Assembly: GCF_027924605.1 (NCBI RefSeq)
Contig: NZ_AP027042.1
Coordinates: forward strand, 4,379,524 to 4,443,523
From: Dyella sp. GSA-30
GTDB taxonomy: Bacteria > Pseudomonadota > Gammaproteobacteria > Xanthomonadales > Rhodanobacteraceae
Length of the DNA: 64,000 nt
Reading direction: 5' to 3'
Shown: positions 43,996 through 54,666 of the stretch, one piece after another
Position numbering within the stretch: the first letter of the stretch is position 1
Layout of the letters: each line of letters starts with the position of its first letter
Notes under the pieces: model-generated
The model's input: only the letters and a program-made list of their open reading frames with translations
Databases searched by the model: none
Told to the model about the DNA's origin: nothing
Position numbers and translations under genes: made by a program

Positions 43996-44757
43996 ATGTC
44001 AGCAACGCTCACCCTGCCCCTACTCGACAGCACGCGGCCGGAGCGCTTCCCCAACCCGCGCAACGCGCTGCGCGAGCCCAATGGGCTGTTGGCGTTTGGC
44101 GGCGATCTGACTCCGCGCCGGTTGTTGGCCGCGTACTCGCAGGGCATCTTTCCGTGGTTCAACGACGACGAGCCGATTCTGTGGTGGTCGCCCGATCCGC
44201 GCTGCGTTTTTCATACCGCCGAACTGCACGCCAACCGCAGCCTGCGACGGCTGTTGGGCCGCCAACGCTGGCGCGTCACCATCGACCATGCCTTCCGTGA
44301 GGTGGTCGAAGCCTGCGCCTCGCCACGGCCGGGACAGATCGGGACCTGGATCATTCCGGCCATGGTCCAGGCCTATGTGGCGCTGCATAAGACCGGCCAT
44401 GCGCATAGCGTGGAAGTATGGGATGGCGAGCGGCTGGTCGGTGGCGTCTACGGCGTCGCGGTCGGCCGGCTGTTCTGTGGCGAATCGATGTTCAGCCGCG
44501 AAAGCGGCGGCTCCAAGCTGGCCTTGATCGCCCTGGCGCGGCTGCTGCGGGGCTGGGATTTTCCTCTGATCGATGCCCAGGTCACCAACCCGCATCTGCT
44601 GAGCATGGGCGCCGTGGAATACCCGCGCGCGCAGTTCTTGCGCGTGGTGGCGCAGCTCAACCACCTGCCTGGTCAGCCGGGTAACTGGTCGGAGTTTACG
44701 CCGCAGCTGTTGGCGCGCCTGTGCGACGAAGGTCTGGTCGCTGGCGATGCCATCTGA
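43996..44757 (+). CDS. aat: Leucyl/phenylalanyl-tRNA-protein transferase
   Basis: A 253-residue protein with the hallmark GLLAFGGDLTPRRLLAAYSQGIFPWF, then ILWWSPDPRCVF and TWIIPAMVQAYVALHKTGHAHSVEVWD, and LFCGESMFSRESGGSKLALI. It adds Leu or Phe to proteins with N-terminal Arg or Lys, marking them for ClpS/ClpAP degradation. Length is normal. It converges on the HD-GYP gene with only 3 bases between stops. Confidence 0.97.
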   Translation: MSATLTLPLLDSTRPERFPNPRNALREPNGLLAFGGDLTPRRLLAAYSQGIFPWFNDDEPILWWSPDPRCVFHTAELHANRSLRRLLGRQRWRVTIDHAFREVVEACASPRPGQIGTWIIPAMVQAYVALHKTGHAHSVEVWDGERLVGGVYGVAVGRLFCGESMFSRESGGSKLALIALARLLRGWDFPLIDAQVTNPHLLSMGAVEYPRAQFLRVVAQLNHLPGQPGNWSEFTPQLLARLCDEGLVAGDAI

Positions 44758-44760
44758 TCA

Positions 44761-45588
44761 CTAGATCGAGAGCAACTCGGGCACCTCGTTGGTGCCCAGC
44801 AAAACCAGTTCGTCGTAATGCGCAAGGAACAGTTTCACCAGGTGCGGATCGAGCTGACTGCCGGCGGCATTACGCAAATAGTCGATGACCTGGTCTTCCG
44901 GCCACGCGGGCTTGTACACGCGCGGATGACTGAGTGCATCCCATACGTCCACCACACTGAAGACCCGTGCTGCCAACGGAATCATTTCCCCGCTCAAGCC
45001 TTGCGGATAACCGGCACCGTCCCAGCGTTCATGATGCGCGAACGGGATATCGGTGGCATCACGCAGAAACTCGATCTGCCGCAACATCTCATGACCGATG
45101 CGCGTATGGGTTCGCATCACCGCGATTTCGTCCGGGGTGAGCGGGCCTGCCTTGACCAATACGCTATCGGGCAAGGCCAGCTTGCCTATGTCGTGCAACA
45201 AGGCACCGAAACGAAGATTGCGCAGCGCCTGCCCGCGTATCCCTGCAAGCCGCGCCAGCCCGGTGGCCATGCGCATGACGCGCTCGGAGTGGTCGCTGGT
45301 TTCCTTGTGCCGGATGTCCATGGCCGAAACCAGCACCTGCAGTGACTGCAGATGGCCATCGCGCAGTCGCTGGTTGACCCGATCCATACGGCGCATATCG
45401 CGCGAAACCAGCCAGTAGATCAGTACGCCGGTGCATACGACAAAGAACGAGCCCTTGAGGACCATGACCCGATAAAACAGGTACCGGTCGTGCAAGACGG
45501 CCACCAGCAACCGATCGGATAGCCAGATCCACAGCACCGATACGATGACGTAAATCAACGCAATACGCAGTTGCGGCTTGATCGTCAC
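44761..45588 (-). CDS. Membrane HD-GYP domain protein (probable c-di-GMP phosphodiesterase)
   Basis: A 275-residue protein with two N-terminal membrane helices (IALIYVIVSVLWIWLSDRLLV and GSFFVVCTGVLIYWLV) and an HD-GYP domain. The metal ligands are in HSERVMRMA, LLHDIGKLALPD, and HHERWDGAGYPQGLSGE (the GYP signature). HD-GYP proteins hydrolyse c-di-GMP to pGpG or GMP; all key residues are present. The GTG at 45588 has AGGA about 10 bases upstream. A GTG at 45654 would add 22 residues. It ends 3 bases from aat, tail to tail. Confidence 0.92.
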   Translation of the reverse strand: MTIKPQLRIALIYVIVSVLWIWLSDRLLVAVLHDRYLFYRVMVLKGSFFVVCTGVLIYWLVSRDMRRMDRVNQRLRDGHLQSLQVLVSAMDIRHKETSDHSERVMRMATGLARLAGIRGQALRNLRFGALLHDIGKLALPDSVLVKAGPLTPDEIAVMRTHTRIGHEMLRQIEFLRDATDIPFAHHERWDGAGYPQGLSGEMIPLAARVFSVVDVWDALSHPRVYKPAWPEDQVIDYLRNAAGSQLDPHLVKLFLAHYDELVLLGTNEVPELLSI

Positions 45589-45721
45589 TCCGGATGTCCT
45601 CCGCGGCGTCAGCCCCCTGTCGAACCGCCGCTTGTCACGGCAAGCCCGAGCCACCCTCTGCGCCCCAAGGTAGCCCTACGGCTTATTACCTCATCTGAGC
45701 ACGTTGTGCGAGTCCGGCAGG

Positions 45722-46411
45722 TCACGCCGAAACTTGAGTGGCGGCCTTGAGTATGAACACGATCGAGGCAGGACGACCCGTACGAGGGTGCAGCGGCTCA
45801 TCCAGCGCTGAGATATACAGGCCCGCTGCGGCGAAACTGGCCTGCCACCCTGCCAGCGTCCGGAAGTACCAGGGAGCGGCCTGACCGAAGCCATCGCCAC
45901 AGCCTGCCCAGGAGCCATCGCGCCAACCGTCCAGGTAGAGGGCACTGCTGTCGGCCAAGGGGTGCAGGGTCTGGATCAGCAAAACGCCACCCGGCTGCAG
46001 CATGGTCGGCATGGCCTTGAGCAAATCGTCGACCGACGCCTTGCCCAGCAAGGAAAAATTGCAGATCACCGCGTCGAAGCGTTCAGGCAATGCGCCGGCG
46101 GCAAGATCCGCATAGGAAAGCTCTCGAAAATCGCCGCCCTGCATGCGTGCCGCGACGAGCAGCTCGGGCACGGTATCGACGCCGGTCACCTGCAATCCGG
46201 CCTTGCTCAGGCGATGCGCCAGCCAGCCTTCGCCGCAACCGACGTCGAGTACACGACGCGGCGCCTGGGCAAGCACGGCACGCACGATGGCTTCGTCGGT
46301 TACCAGCCTGCGACTTTCGATGGTCTGTTCGCGAACGGCACGCGTCCAGGGCGCGGCATTGCCGTGCCAGACGTCGACGATGGCTTGCTCTTTATCGTCG
46401 ACGCGAGTCAC
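45722..46411 (-). CDS. Class I SAM-dependent methyltransferase
   Basis: A 229-residue Rossmann methyltransferase. Motif I is VLDVGCGEGWLAHRLSKAG, motif II VTGVDTVPEL, and FDAVICNFSLLG is motif IV. The motif III segment is LQPGGVLLIQTLHP. The pattern is closest to UbiG/UbiE-like small-molecule methyltransferases. The acceptor is unknown. The start codon follows the ispG stop with no gap, so translation is probably coupled. An isoprenoid link, such as a quinone, is possible but unsupported beyond position. Confidence 0.88.
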   Translation of the reverse strand: MTRVDDKEQAIVDVWHGNAAPWTRAVREQTIESRRLVTDEAIVRAVLAQAPRRVLDVGCGEGWLAHRLSKAGLQVTGVDTVPELLVAARMQGGDFRELSYADLAAGALPERFDAVICNFSLLGKASVDDLLKAMPTMLQPGGVLLIQTLHPLADSSALYLDGWRDGSWAGCGDGFGQAAPWYFRTLAGWQASFAAAGLYISALDEPLHPRTGRPASIVFILKAATQVSA

Positions 46412-47680
<1,269 letters not shown>

Positions 47681-47868
47681 GTACGAAATAACCGGAGGCT
47701 GGAGCCGCCATCAGGGCGGCGGCTGGGGTATCAAGGATACTTCATGCGGGCTGGCGGCTTCATGACAAACCGGGGCGACCCTTGGGAAGGCGTTGAATGG
47801 CCTTGTTTTTTGTCAGCTGGGCTTGCGGCGTATTGCGACTTAACGGAGCCCCGAAAACCTCACCTACT

Positions 47869-47896
47869 CGTCATCCCGGCGAAGGCCGGGACGACG
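47869..47896. repeat. Dispersed 25-bp palindromic repeat (copy)
   Basis: CGTCATCCCGGCGAAGGCCG, then GGACGACG; in the gap (47681-47966) between the CoA-transferase gene end and the ispG start. Confidence 0.75.
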
Positions 47897-47966
47897 ATGA
47901 AAACAGAGGTTCTTCGAGGCTCCGTTCGGTCGCAGCCGCCTCGCCACAACACCACCGGAAATGCGG

Positions 47967-49922
47967 TTATCGCCGCTCGCCCCTACGCAAGGCAGCCACC
48001 AGCAGCCGTCGCTCGATACGCCCCTTGATACCCAACCCATGCGGGTCGGCCAGATTCATCCGTTGCAGCGCTTCATCTTCGCCGGGTATGAACTCGCCCG
48101 GCCGGAACGCGGCACGCACCAGACCCCACTTGCCACGCAAACTGTCGCTGGACGATTTCAACCAGGACAAGGCAGGAAGCAATTGCCGCTCCACTTCGGT
48201 GAAATCGGAACCGAACGGAAACTCCGGTAACAGGCCCTTACGCCGCAAAGGATCCAACGCCTCGCGCAGATTTTCCGGCGTGTTGCGACGCCATTTTTCC
48301 GGAATCTGAAAGTCGGCCGCGAGCTTGCCGTTGGATTTGGCCTCCGCACAAAGCGCATCGAGAAAACGCGCGTCGGTGATCGCAAGCATCGCTTCGATGC
48401 ATTCGCTGTCGGTCTTGCCGCGCAAGTCGGCCACGCCGTATTCGGTGACGAAGATATCGCGCAGATGACGCGGGATCGTGGTGTGGCCGTAGTTCCAGCG
48501 GATATTGGACTGCACCGTGCCACGCACGCGGCGGGTCGAACGTAGCAACAGGATCGAACGCCCTTCCGGCAGCTCGTGCGCCATCGCAACAAAGTTGTAC
48601 TGCCCGCCGACGCCGCTGACGACATGGCCGTCATCGAGTCCGTCCGACACCGCCGAACCGAGCAAGGTGGCCATCATGCAGGTATTGAAGAAACGCGCGC
48701 CGCGCCGCTGCAGCGTGGCCAGCGCCTGATGATCGCCGTACAACTGGTTGACGTTGGAGACGCGGCACATGTCGATCGCATCCGGATCGCTTTGCTCGGT
48801 CGCATGCAGCCACTCGTACAGTTCGCGCGAACCGAGAAAAAAAGCACCGCGCAGGTAATGCCCGCCCGGCGTGTGCGAATCCAGGCGCCCTTCGGCCGAG
48901 GCGCGTTCCAGTGCCAGCGTGTCCCAGGAGCGACGCTTGATAATGCCCACGCGCGCCAGCTGCATGAAGCCATCCATCACCATCTCGCTCGCGCCGTACA
49001 GGCCTCGCACGAATGGCGCCAGGCCACCGCCGCGCGCGGCCAGCTTGTGCGTGACGCGTGATGTATCCAGTGCAACCAGCGCGCGACGCCAGTGCACATT
49101 CTCTTGTTGGCGCAACATCAGCGCCTTGACCAGCGCATCGGACAAGGTGCCGATACCGATCTGCAGGCAGCCGTCGTCCTTGATCAAGGCACTGGCATGC
49201 AGGCCAAGCGCGTATTCGGCGACATCCACCTGCGCGCGTGGCAACGCGAACAATCGCGGTGAGTGCGACGGGGTCAGTTCGATATCGAAGAATTCCGCCG
49301 GCACCTCGGCATCGCCGCCCATATAAGGCAACTGTGGATGCACCACCGCCACACACAAGGGCCGGGGCTTGCCGCTGGCCTTGATGCGGGCGAGAAAATC
49401 CAGCGTCAGGTCCGGGTTGCACGAGAGGCTGTAGCGCGGCCCTTCGGGCGTCTCGCGGCGGGCAACCAATTGCACCAGCAGGTTGATCTCCTGCTCGACC
49501 AGGTCGCGTGCGACATGGGTGTAGTTCTGGCTGATGTAGTCGCGCTGGGCGCTACTGGAATGCAACAACGCACCGGACTGCATATAGAACTCGTGCACGG
49601 CAACATTGCCGGGCAAGGCGTTGCGCGCCTGGTCGACCGCGTAGGCCGGATCTTCGAAATCCTCGCCGAAATGGCGATCGAGAAACGGTTGCAGGAAGCG
49701 TGCTTCCAGACCCGGCGCGGGTCGGGGGCGGGTCAGTGAAAGTGCCGTGTACAAGCGCATCGAGCAGGACGCGTCATTGGCAGTCAGTCGATACAGAGCG
49801 TTCAGCAGCCCATGCGGCTTGCCCAGTCCCAGGGGCGCGGCGATACGCAGCGTCGAGCCCAGTCGCGCCATGATGTCCAGCGCACAGAGTTCCGTATCCG
49901 TGTGACGATGGGTGATCGACAT
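47967..49922 (-). CDS. Acetyl-CoA hydrolase/transferase family protein
   Basis: A 651-residue family I CoA-transferase-like enzyme. The C-terminal domain shows VSGVGGQYNFVAMAHELPEGRSILLLRSTRR, TIPRHLRDIFVTEYGVADLRGKTDSE, and a substrate loop around GIGTLSDALVKAL. The family transfers CoA between acyl-CoA and a carboxylate through a Glu-thioester. Acyl donor and acceptor are not evident. It is longer than acetate:succinate CoA-transferases (about 500) by extra N- and C-terminal parts. The start MSITHRHTDTEL is at 49922; an upstream frame start at 49958 is less likely. It is divergent from the phospholipase D gene. Confidence 0.87.
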   Translation of the reverse strand: MSITHRHTDTELCALDIMARLGSTLRIAAPLGLGKPHGLLNALYRLTANDASCSMRLYTALSLTRPRPAPGLEARFLQPFLDRHFGEDFEDPAYAVDQARNALPGNVAVHEFYMQSGALLHSSSAQRDYISQNYTHVARDLVEQEINLLVQLVARRETPEGPRYSLSCNPDLTLDFLARIKASGKPRPLCVAVVHPQLPYMGGDAEVPAEFFDIELTPSHSPRLFALPRAQVDVAEYALGLHASALIKDDGCLQIGIGTLSDALVKALMLRQQENVHWRRALVALDTSRVTHKLAARGGGLAPFVRGLYGASEMVMDGFMQLARVGIIKRRSWDTLALERASAEGRLDSHTPGGHYLRGAFFLGSRELYEWLHATEQSDPDAIDMCRVSNVNQLYGDHQALATLQRRGARFFNTCMMATLLGSAVSDGLDDGHVVSGVGGQYNFVAMAHELPEGRSILLLRSTRRVRGTVQSNIRWNYGHTTIPRHLRDIFVTEYGVADLRGKTDSECIEAMLAITDARFLDALCAEAKSNGKLAADFQIPEKWRRNTPENLREALDPLRRKGLLPEFPFGSDFTEVERQLLPALSWLKSSSDSLRGKWGLVRAAFRPGEFIPGEDEALQRMNLADPHGLGIKGRIERRLLVAALRRGERR

Positions 49923-49985
49923 GGCGCGATCATGACAGAAGCCAGCGACATTGCGCATACCCTCCGGTCCCCTACACTCAGCTTC

Positions 49986-51467
49986 ATGTCAGCTCAGATT
50001 CCTGCGTCACCAAACCAGTCTCTTTCAAGCCAACGCCTGCTGGCCGAGCAAGCCCTCAGCCGGGCGGCCGGTGCGCCACTGCTGGGCGGCAATGCGATCG
50101 AACTGTTGATCGATGGCGCCGCGCATTACGAAGCGTGGCTGGCTGCCATCCGTGGCGCACGCGAACGGGTGCTGCTGGAGAACTACATCATTCGTGACGA
50201 CGAGGTCGGCCGCGCCTTCCTCGACGCACTGGTCGAGCGCGCACGGCAAGGCGTGCTGGTGGCGGTGGTGTGCGACTGGATGGGATGCCTGGGTCAGTCG
50301 CGTGCCCGGTTCTGGGAACCGTTGCGCGCGGCGGGCGGCCAGGTCCGTGTGTTCAACCCGCCGAAGCTCGGCGAACCGCTCGGCTGGATCAGCCGCGACC
50401 ACCGTAAGTTATTGGTGGTCGACGGGCGTATCGGCTCGCTGTCGGGCGTGTGCATCAGCGCCAAATGGTTGGGCGATGCCAAGCGTGGCATCGAACCCTG
50501 GCGCGACACCGGCGTGATGTTGCGCGGCCCGGCCGTGGCCGAGCTGGAGCAGGCGTTTGCGCAAAGCTGGAGCAGCATGGGCTCACCGCTGCCAAGCTTC
50601 CTGCCTGGCCTGGTTGAAGAAGCAGGCAGCGTCGAACTGCGTGTCATCGCCACGCAACCTGCTACCGCCGGCATGTATCGCCTGGACCAGCAAATAGCGG
50701 CCATGGCGCGCAAGTCGTTATGGCTGACCGATGCGTATTTCGTCGGCGTCGCACCCTATGTGCAAGCCCTGGCCGCGGCGGCGCAGGACGGCGTGGACGT
50801 CCGCCTGCTGGTGCCGGGCAGCAGCGATATTCCGTTGGTGGCCGGCATGTCGCGTTCCGGTTACCGCCCCTTGTTGAAAGCCGGCATCCGCGTCTTCGAA
50901 TGGAACGGCTCGATGCTGCATGCCAAGACCGCGGTGGCCGATGCCCGTTGGGGACGGGTCGGCTCATCCAATCTCAATGTCGCCAGCTGGTTGAACAATC
51001 GCGAGATCGATGTCGCGGTGGAAGACGCCGGCTTTGCCACACAACTGGCCGAGCAATACGAACGGGATCTGGGCAATGCCACCGAGATCGTGCTCTTGCC
51101 ACGGCGTCGGCGCACGGCGGCCGAAAGCATCCGTCGCAGTCAGCCGCGCCCACGGCGACGGCCCGGTGAGCGTAGTGGCAGTTCGAGTCGCGCGGCCGCC
51201 GGTGCATTGCGGCTGGCCAACAGTGTCGGTGCGGCCTTGAGCAACCGCAGGGTACTGGGCGATACGGAGACCGGCCCCCTGCTGTTGGGCACGGTGATAC
51301 TGGCGGTCATCGCGGTCGTGGCGATCCTTTGGCCGGCCGCGATCGGCTGGCCGGTCGGCCTCTTCGCTGCCTGGTTCGCGCTCAACCTGGGTATCCGTAC
51401 CTGGCGGATGCGTCGGCGACACCGACGGCGCCTGCAGGAAGCCGAAGATCAGCCCAGCGCCTCCTGA
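49986..51467 (+). CDS. Phospholipase D-family cardiolipin synthase-like protein
   Basis: A 493-residue protein with two HKD motifs: [13 protein letters not shown] and [21 protein letters not shown] (HxK...D in each). Unlike most cardiolipin synthases, the two membrane helices are at the C-terminus ([20 protein letters not shown] and [14 protein letters not shown]) and not at the N-terminus. An Arg-rich stretch ([14 protein letters not shown]) precedes them. Likely activity is phosphatidyl transfer to make cardiolipin. A start at 49932 is an alternative. The gene is divergent from the CoA-transferase gene and lies before xseA. Confidence 0.87.
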   Translation: MSAQIPASPNQSLSSQRLLAEQALSRAAGAPLLGGNAIELLIDGAAHYEAWLAAIRGARERVLLENYIIRDDEVGRAFLDALVERARQGVLVAVVCDWMGCLGQSRARFWEPLRAAGGQVRVFNPPKLGEPLGWISRDHRKLLVVDGRIGSLSGVCISAKWLGDAKRGIEPWRDTGVMLRGPAVAELEQAFAQSWSSMGSPLPSFLPGLVEEAGSVELRVIATQPATAGMYRLDQQIAAMARKSLWLTDAYFVGVAPYVQALAAAAQDGVDVRLLVPGSSDIPLVAGMSRSGYRPLLKAGIRVFEWNGSMLHAKTAVADARWGRVGSSNLNVASWLNNREIDVAVEDAGFATQLAEQYERDLGNATEIVLLPRRRRTAAESIRRSQPRPRRRPGERSGSSSRAAAGALRLANSVGAALSNRRVLGDTETGPLLLGTVILAVIAVVAILWPAAIGWPVGLFAAWFALNLGIRTWRMRRRHRRRLQEAEDQPSAS

Positions 51468-51560
51468 ATCAATGCTTTAACTAAGCCATGTAAGTCGCTG
51501 TTCGATAACACTACGGCGAGCATCGGCTCGGCCGCGCAATCGTGCTAGTCTCGCGCTTTC

Positions 51561-52946
51561 ATGCACAGCCCCGACGACTTCAACGACCAAGGCGGCGCCC
51601 CGCCACGGCAGATCCTCACCCCCAGCTCGCTGAACCGGCTGGTGCGCGGCCTGCTGGAAGATGCGCTGCCACTGGTGTGGATCGAGGGCGAGCTGTCGAA
51701 TGTGGCGCGACCGGCTTCCGGGCATATCTATTTCACGCTCAAGGACAGCGACGCGCAGGTACGTTGCGCGATGTTCCGTCCCAAGACCACGCGGCTCACC
51801 TTCAAGCCGGTCGATGGCATGCATGTGCTGTTGCGTGCACGTGTCGGCTTGTACGAGCCCCGCGGCGAATTTCAGCTGGTCGCCGAACAGATGGAACCGG
51901 CCGGCGAAGGCGCACTGCGCCGGGAGTTCGAACGGCTCAAGACACAGCTCGGCGCCGAAGGCCTGTTCGACCAGGAACACAAGCAACCCCTGCCCCACTA
52001 TGCGCGCCGGATCGGCGTGATCACCTCGGCGACCGGCGCGGCCATTCGCGATGTACTGAGCGTGCTGTCGCGTCGCTGGCCGCTGGTCGACGTGGAGGTG
52101 TTGCCTGTGCCTGTACAGGGACGCGAAGCACCGCCGGCAATTACCGCAATGTTGCGCAAGGCCTCCCGCAGCGGCCGTTACGACGTGCTGCTGTTGACCC
52201 GCGGCGGCGGATCGCTCGAAGACCTCTGGGCCTTCAACGACGAAAACGTCGCGCGAGCGATTTATGCCAGTGACGTACCTGTGGTTTCGGCGGTCGGGCA
52301 CGAAGTGGATTTCTCGATCGCCGATTTCGTCGCCGACCTGCGCGCACCGACACCTTCGGCCGCCGCCGAACTGCTGGTACCCGATCGCGCGGCCAGCCTG
52401 CGTCATCTGCGCCAACTGCAGCAGCGCTTAGGTTCGCTGCAACAACGCCGGCTGCATACGCTGAGCCAGCGCAGCGATCATCTGTATGCGCGCCTGCAGG
52501 CACAGCGTCCGCAGGCGCGCCTGGCGCGCGACCACGAGCGGCTGAAGCATCTCTTGCGCCGCCTGCATGCGGTGCAACGCGAGCGCAGCCAGCAGCGACA
52601 GCGTCGGCTGGAACGCCTGCATGCCCGGTTGCTGGCTCGCCATCCGCGCCAGCAATTGCCCCTGCTGCAGCGACGGCTGGCCGAGCAGGACTTGCGCCTG
52701 CGTCGCGCCATCGTGCGCATCCTGGAACGCCGTCGCCAGGCACTCGACCAGGCCGGCCGGACGATGCATGCGGTCAGCCCCCTGGCGACACTCGACCGCG
52801 GTTATTCGATCCTGTTTGACGCGCAAGGACATGTATTGCGTTCGGCGGCGGGCGTCGAACCCGCGACCGAGGTACGTGCACGGCTGGCCGATGGTGAACT
52901 GAATCTGCGCGTGGTGGACGATCTCACATCGACTGAACGCGACTGA
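51561..52946 (+). CDS. xseA: Exodeoxyribonuclease VII large subunit
   Basis: A 461-residue protein. The N-terminal OB fold is LTPSSLNRLVRGLLEDALPLVWIEGELSN. The catalytic core has IGVITSATGAAIRDVLSVLSRRWP, LTRGGGSLEDLWAFNDENVARAIY and VSAVGHEVDFSIADFVADLRAPTPSAAAEL. A long Arg- and Gln-rich coiled coil (about residues 270-400) follows, and a conserved C-terminal end (SPLATLDRGYSIL). It forms with XseB the single-strand exonuclease VII. xseB is not next to it. Confidence 0.96.
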   Translation: MHSPDDFNDQGGAPPRQILTPSSLNRLVRGLLEDALPLVWIEGELSNVARPASGHIYFTLKDSDAQVRCAMFRPKTTRLTFKPVDGMHVLLRARVGLYEPRGEFQLVAEQMEPAGEGALRREFERLKTQLGAEGLFDQEHKQPLPHYARRIGVITSATGAAIRDVLSVLSRRWPLVDVEVLPVPVQGREAPPAITAMLRKASRSGRYDVLLLTRGGGSLEDLWAFNDENVARAIYASDVPVVSAVGHEVDFSIADFVADLRAPTPSAAAELLVPDRAASLRHLRQLQQRLGSLQQRRLHTLSQRSDHLYARLQAQRPQARLARDHERLKHLLRRLHAVQRERSQQRQRRLERLHARLLARHPRQQLPLLQRRLAEQDLRLRRAIVRILERRRQALDQAGRTMHAVSPLATLDRGYSILFDAQGHVLRSAAGVEPATEVRARLADGELNLRVVDDLTSTERD

Positions 52947-52968
52947 TTGCATTCTTGGCCGTTGCTTG

Positions 52969-52998
52969 AACGCTGTTTAAGAGAACGCTGTTTAAGAA
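52969..52998 (+). repeat. Tandem 15-bp direct repeat before the acetolactate synthase-like gene
   Basis: GAACGCTGTTTAAGA occurs twice head to tail, perfect and without a gap, ending just before the GGAGTG ribosome site of the next gene. It may be a recent slippage duplication, or a pair of binding sites. Confidence 0.9.
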
Positions 52999-53009
52999 TG
53001 GAGTGACGA

Positions 53010-54653
53010 ATGAAAGCGGCTGCGTTGTTCGTAAAGGCTCTAGAGGCCGAAGGTGTCCACAGCATCTTCGGCGTTCCCGGCGAAGAAAACCTCGATTTTG
53101 TCGAAGCACTGCGCGAATCATCGATTCGCCTGATCGTTACCCGCCACGAACAGGCCGCCGGCTTCATGGCAGCGACCTGGGGCCGGCTGACCGGCGAAGC
53201 GGGTGTTGCGTTATCCACGCTCGGCCCTGGCGCCACCAATCTGGTGACGGCCGCGGCCTATGCCCAGCTCGGCGCCATGCCGATGCTGATGATCACCGGC
53301 CAGAAACCGATCCGCACGCATAAACAGGGCCTGTTTCAGCTGGTCGACGTGGTCGACATGATGCAGCCGCTGACCAAGTACACCCGCCAACTGGTGTCCG
53401 CGCCGACCATTCCGGCACGCGTGCGCGAAGCGTTTCGCCGCGCCGAAGAAGAACGCCCCGGCGCCGTGCACCTGGAGTTGCCCGAAGACATCGCACGCGA
53501 CGAAGTGGATGAAATCATCCTGCTGCCGACCGAATACGCGCGCCGCCCGTCGCCCGACGATGCGGCGCTGGTGCAGGCCGCCGAAGCGATCAACAGCGCC
53601 AGGCATCCGATCCTGATGATCGGTGCGGCGGCCAACCGTCAACGCACTACTGTCGCCCTGCGCGCTTTCATCGACAAGCTCGGTATCCCGTTCTTTACCA
53701 CCCAGATGGGCAAGGGCGTGATCGACGAGGCGCATCCGCTTTGGCTTGGCAATGCCGCCCTGTCCGATGGCGATTTCGTACATCGCGCCATCGACGCCGC
53801 CGATGTGGTGATCAATGTCGGCCATGACGTGGTCGAGAAGCCGCCGTTCTTCATGCACAAGGGACGGCGCACGGTTATCCATATCAACTTCTCGTCCGCG
53901 GAAGTCGACACCGTGTACTTCCCGCAGATCGAGGTGGTCGGCGACATCGCCCATACCGTCGAGCGGCTGACCGATGCGCTGAGCAAGCAGGAGCACTGGG
54001 ACTTCACCTATTTCGACAAGGTGCGCAAGGCATTTCATCTGCAGCTCAAGCAGTACAGCGACGATGATCGTTTCCCGATGCATCCGGTGCGCATCGTCGA
54101 CATCACGCGCCAGTTCATGCCCGACGATGGCGTGCTGTGCCTGGACAACGGCATGTACAAGATCTGGTATGCGCGCTATTACCGCGCACGCCAGCCCAAT
54201 ACCGTGTTGCTCGACAACGCGTTGGCCACGATGGGCGCCGGCCTGCCCTCGGCGATGGCGGCCAAGATGGTCTATCCGCATCGCAAGGTCATGGCGATCT
54301 GCGGCGACGGTGGTTTCATGATGAACGCACAGGAGCTGGAGACAGCGATTCGTCTCAAGCTCGATCTGGTCATCCTGCTGCTGCGCGACGACGCGTACGG
54401 CATGATCCGCTGGAAGCAGGCCGAAATGGGTTATGCCGACTACGGTATGCAACTGGGCAATCCCGATTTCGTCGCTTTTGCCGAAGCGCATGGCGCACAT
54501 GGCCATCGCCCGCAGAGCGCCGCCGAGTTTCTGCCGATCTTGCAACGCGCCTTCGACCAGGGCGGCGTGCATCTGATCGACCTGATGATCGATTACTCGG
54601 AAAACCATCGCATCCTCAACGAAGAGATCCGCGAGCTCAGCGCCGCGGTCTGA
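53010..54653 (+). CDS. Acetolactate synthase-like thiamine-diphosphate enzyme
   Basis: A 547-residue ThDP enzyme of the AlsS/IlvB type. The N-terminal catalytic Glu is in VTRHEQAAGFMAATWGRLTG, and the pyrimidine domain continues with STLGPGATNLVTAAAYA and ITGQKPI. The C-terminal ThDP motif is ICGDGGFMMNAQELETAIR (GDG...N). The closest match is a large-subunit AlsS-type enzyme that joins two pyruvates. No IlvN small subunit or ilvC is near, so it is not the branched-chain enzyme's main operon. It is followed by an aldehyde dehydrogenase gene after 13 bases, suggesting a shared catabolic pathway. Confidence 0.87.
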   Translation: MKAAALFVKALEAEGVHSIFGVPGEENLDFVEALRESSIRLIVTRHEQAAGFMAATWGRLTGEAGVALSTLGPGATNLVTAAAYAQLGAMPMLMITGQKPIRTHKQGLFQLVDVVDMMQPLTKYTRQLVSAPTIPARVREAFRRAEEERPGAVHLELPEDIARDEVDEIILLPTEYARRPSPDDAALVQAAEAINSARHPILMIGAAANRQRTTVALRAFIDKLGIPFFTTQMGKGVIDEAHPLWLGNAALSDGDFVHRAIDAADVVINVGHDVVEKPPFFMHKGRRTVIHINFSSAEVDTVYFPQIEVVGDIAHTVERLTDALSKQEHWDFTYFDKVRKAFHLQLKQYSDDDRFPMHPVRIVDITRQFMPDDGVLCLDNGMYKIWYARYYRARQPNTVLLDNALATMGAGLPSAMAAKMVYPHRKVMAICGDGGFMMNAQELETAIRLKLDLVILLLRDDAYGMIRWKQAEMGYADYGMQLGNPDFVAFAEAHGAHGHRPQSAAEFLPILQRAFDQGGVHLIDLMIDYSENHRILNEEIRELSAAV

Positions 54654-54666
54654 TCCGGAGTCTTCC

